A stretch of DNA of 64,000 nt from positions 1-64,000 of the forward strand of contig CAKTJC010000003.1 of the NCBI GenBank assembly GCA_934567355.1, read 5' to 3'. Source of the stretch: an uncultured Oscillospiraceae bacterium (lineage in GTDB: Bacteria > Bacillota > Clostridia > Oscillospirales > Oscillospiraceae). The position numbers and the translations under genes were made by a program. The notes under the pieces are model-generated. The model was given only the letters and a program-made list of their open reading frames with translations, did not search any database and was not told where the DNA came from. Shown here piece after piece: positions 62,694 through 64,000 of the stretch (positions are counted from its first letter, which is position 1; each line of letters starts with the position of its first letter).

Positions 62694-62775
62694 GCTTTCG
62701 CAGGGCAAGAGCCTTGGCTTCCCCTCTGGGGAAGCTGTCAGCCCGATAGGGCTGACTGAAGGGGTGTCCCCGGTC
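62694..62775. repeat. R3-type repeat fragment
   Basis: GGCTTCCCCTCTGGGGAAGC, TCAGCCCGATAGGGCTGACTG, AAGGGGTG; almost identical to the block at 56300-56352. Confidence 0.8.
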
Positions 62776-62818
62776 AAACGGAACCGGTTGGATGAATGGA
62801 ATGCACCCCAGGTCTCTT

Positions 62819-62977
62819 TGTAGGGGACGATGCCCACATCGTCCCGCACCGGGGTGGTTCATTTCCATGGGAGGTCGAATGGGGAAACGCTATGTTTTCA
62901 ATCCATTCCCCCGTCCCATTCAACGCACTGCGGAGGTTCCGTAAGGTTTCGGGACGATGTGGGCATCGTCCCCTACA
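62819..62977 (-). repeat. R1 repeat, copy 20
   Basis: Both hairpins fully converted to GGGACGATG/CATCGTCCC. Flanks and neighbours match copy 19, so this repeat-bearing spacer was probably duplicated together with the kinase gene. Confidence 0.9.
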
Positions 62978-63032
62978 TTCGCGTTGAACCGCGTACCACT
63001 CAACGTACCCTTCATCAATTTTTCAGTGCACG

Positions 63033-63212
63033 CCGCCCCTCATCAGTCACGCCCCTGACGGGGCGCGGTGCAAAGTTTAACCGGCCATCAGCCAACGCAG
63101 GACACACCCCTAACCTCGCTTTCGCTTGCCCCCGCAAAGCGGGGGGGCAAGGAGCTTGGCTTTCCCGTTGGGGGAGCTGTCAGACCGATAGGGCTGACTG
63201 AAGAGGTGGCGT
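63033..63212. repeat. R6/R2/R3 mixed block
   Basis: CATCAGTCACGCCCCTGACGG start of R6, then CACCCCTAACCTCGCTTTCGC, CCCCCGC/GCGGGGG, TTGGGGGAGCTGTCAGACCG. Diverged composite before the third ectodomain gene. Confidence 0.75.
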
Positions 63213-63296
63213 CCGTCGGATAGAACCAACGGATGATTTTTCCTCTCGAAAAAGGCCAAAAGGTACAGTATGAACCATTTTCCAGCGACGAATTAC

Positions 63297-64000
63297 TTAT
63301 GTAAAACGCTTAAATACTGTAACATCCTCTAACCATGCCGAATAGGAAAAGCTCCAACTGTAACCGAGAACATGACATGGGCATCCCCACGCGTCAAAGG
63401 ATATTGGTTCATCAAATTCAAAATGAGCTTTTACGTATTTTCCTGATAATGTAAATGTGTCTGCCAAATGCCATGTTCCGTTAAGATCCCGAATATAGAA
63501 CCCCCATTCTCCGTCAATATTTCCGTGAGAATAGTCAGTTATTTGAAGGCACAGGGTAAGTGAATAACACTTTTCTATTTTTGAACTAAGTTTCAGAATG
63601 TTACAATCGACATATTTTCCGCTGCTTAATGTGAATCCTACCATTTGATTCGTCCAGGAAGTCTGACATAGACTCTGATCCACTGATTTAAGCTGCCCAT
63701 TGGGGAATTCGCATCTTGTGCAGTATGATAGTTTCTCCATGGTTGGCCAGCTATGTCCCAATGCTTTTCCACTGGTAGCGGCACAGCGTGTGCAGGTTTT
63801 TGGGATGGAACAGGTCGCCGCTTTCCACTTATGCCCCAACGCAGCACCGGATGTCTGTCCGCATTTTTTGCACGTCATCTTCGTCGTGCAGGTAGCCGCT
63901 TCCCACTTATGCCCCAGTGCTTTTCCTTCGGTGACCTTGCAGCGCGAGCACGTTTTCGGTGCAGTGCATGTAGCCGCCTTCCAGCTATGCCCCAACGCTT
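63297..64000 (-). CDS. C-terminal part of a third Cys-repeat surface protein (probable kinase)
   Basis: Open to the right edge; 234 residues visible. Starts within Cys repeats of the same kind as the neighbouring kinase (ATCTAPKTCSRCKVTEGKAL, CTTKMTCKKCGQTSG, CSIPKTCTRCAATSGKAL) and ends in a different domain of about 150 residues (TSWTNQMVGFTLSSGKYVDC, GEWGFYIRDLNGTWHLADTF, FDAWGCPCHVLGYSWSFSYS) that looks beta-rich and carbohydrate-binding-like, not recognised. By layout and position it is likely a third kinase with another sensor head, but the kinase part is outside the window. Confidence 0.75.
   Translation of the reverse strand, partial: ALGHSWKAATCTAPKTCSRCKVTEGKALGHKWEAATCTTKMTCKKCGQTSGAALGHKWKAATCSIPKTCTRCAATSGKALGHSWPTMEKLSYCTRCEFPNGQLKSVDQSLCQTSWTNQMVGFTLSSGKYVDCNILKLSSKIEKCYSLTLCLQITDYSHGNIDGEWGFYIRDLNGTWHLADTFTLSGKYVKAHFEFDEPISFDAWGCPCHVLGYSWSFSYSAWLEDVTVFKRFT

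Overview
The window is a GC-rich (by eye about 60%) chromosomal segment from a spore-forming Clostridia bacterium, most likely Oscillospirales/Oscillospiraceae. Supporting evidence: Spo0A with its DNA-binding domain; a dnaA-dnaN-yaaA-recF-gyrB-gyrA origin cluster; parABS with the Bacillus-type parS sequence; T-box leaders; DUF1836, DUF3793 and DUF370 proteins; a Na+-pumping oxaloacetate decarboxylase; and very abundant intergenic hairpin repeats. No rRNA or tRNA gene was seen.

Layout. 1-4.4 kb: end of pckA and a four-subunit oxaloacetate decarboxylase operon (oadA, oadG, separate biotin carrier, oadB). 5-8.3 kb: brnQ behind an isoleucine T-box that carries an inserted palindromic element, a spo0A remnant, and intact spo0A. 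8.5-19.5 kb: mscL, rnhA, gyrA, gyrB, recF, yaaA, dnaN, a DnaA-box cluster (probable oriC) and dnaA, all on the minus strand. 20-24 kb: a YitT-type membrane protein, a lower-GC DUF1016 nuclease and an IMP dehydrogenase. 24.3-25.9 kb: flavodoxin, DUF3793 and a tiny membrane protein behind a promoter with two dyad operators. 26.4-29.9 kb: a tryptophan T-box, a 10-codon leader ORF and a TrpXYZ-like ABC importer. 30.6-36 kb: GH120 beta-xylosidase, PepF oligopeptidase and M18 aminopeptidase. 36-49.4 kb: a heterodimeric ABC exporter, serS, parB/parA and two parS sites, HflK/HflC, DUF1836 regulator, RemB-like protein, a secreted protein and a GH25 lysozyme.

50.2-64 kb is the most unusual region. Four Nif11/double-glycine-type precursor peptides, a fifth leader-like peptide lacking the Gly-Gly, a three-helix membrane protein, a HELTH-motif protein of unknown family, a PP2C phosphatase, an SH3 membrane protein and a small basic membrane protein lie next to two (probably three) tandem membrane Ser/Thr kinases. 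One kinase is fused to an extracellular MetQ-like methionine-binding domain plus DUF285 leucine-rich repeats. The next carries ten 26-residue Cys repeats and a DUF6273 domain. Four near-identical promoters (TGTAAC-N14/15-CGTGTATA), plus one degenerate copy, occur here and were not found elsewhere in the window. They suggest one co-regulated peptide/kinase system that I do not recognise as described.

Repeats. R1: 20 copies of a roughly 158-bp element bounded by two mutually inverted hairpins, with compensatory changes in the stems. R2/R3/R6: GC-rich modules that cluster and nest. R4: palindromic roughly 160-bp MITE-like elements. R5: a roughly 85-bp leader ending in the Shine-Dalgarno sequence of three unrelated genes. 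Almost every intergenic stretch over 300 bp is filled by these families.
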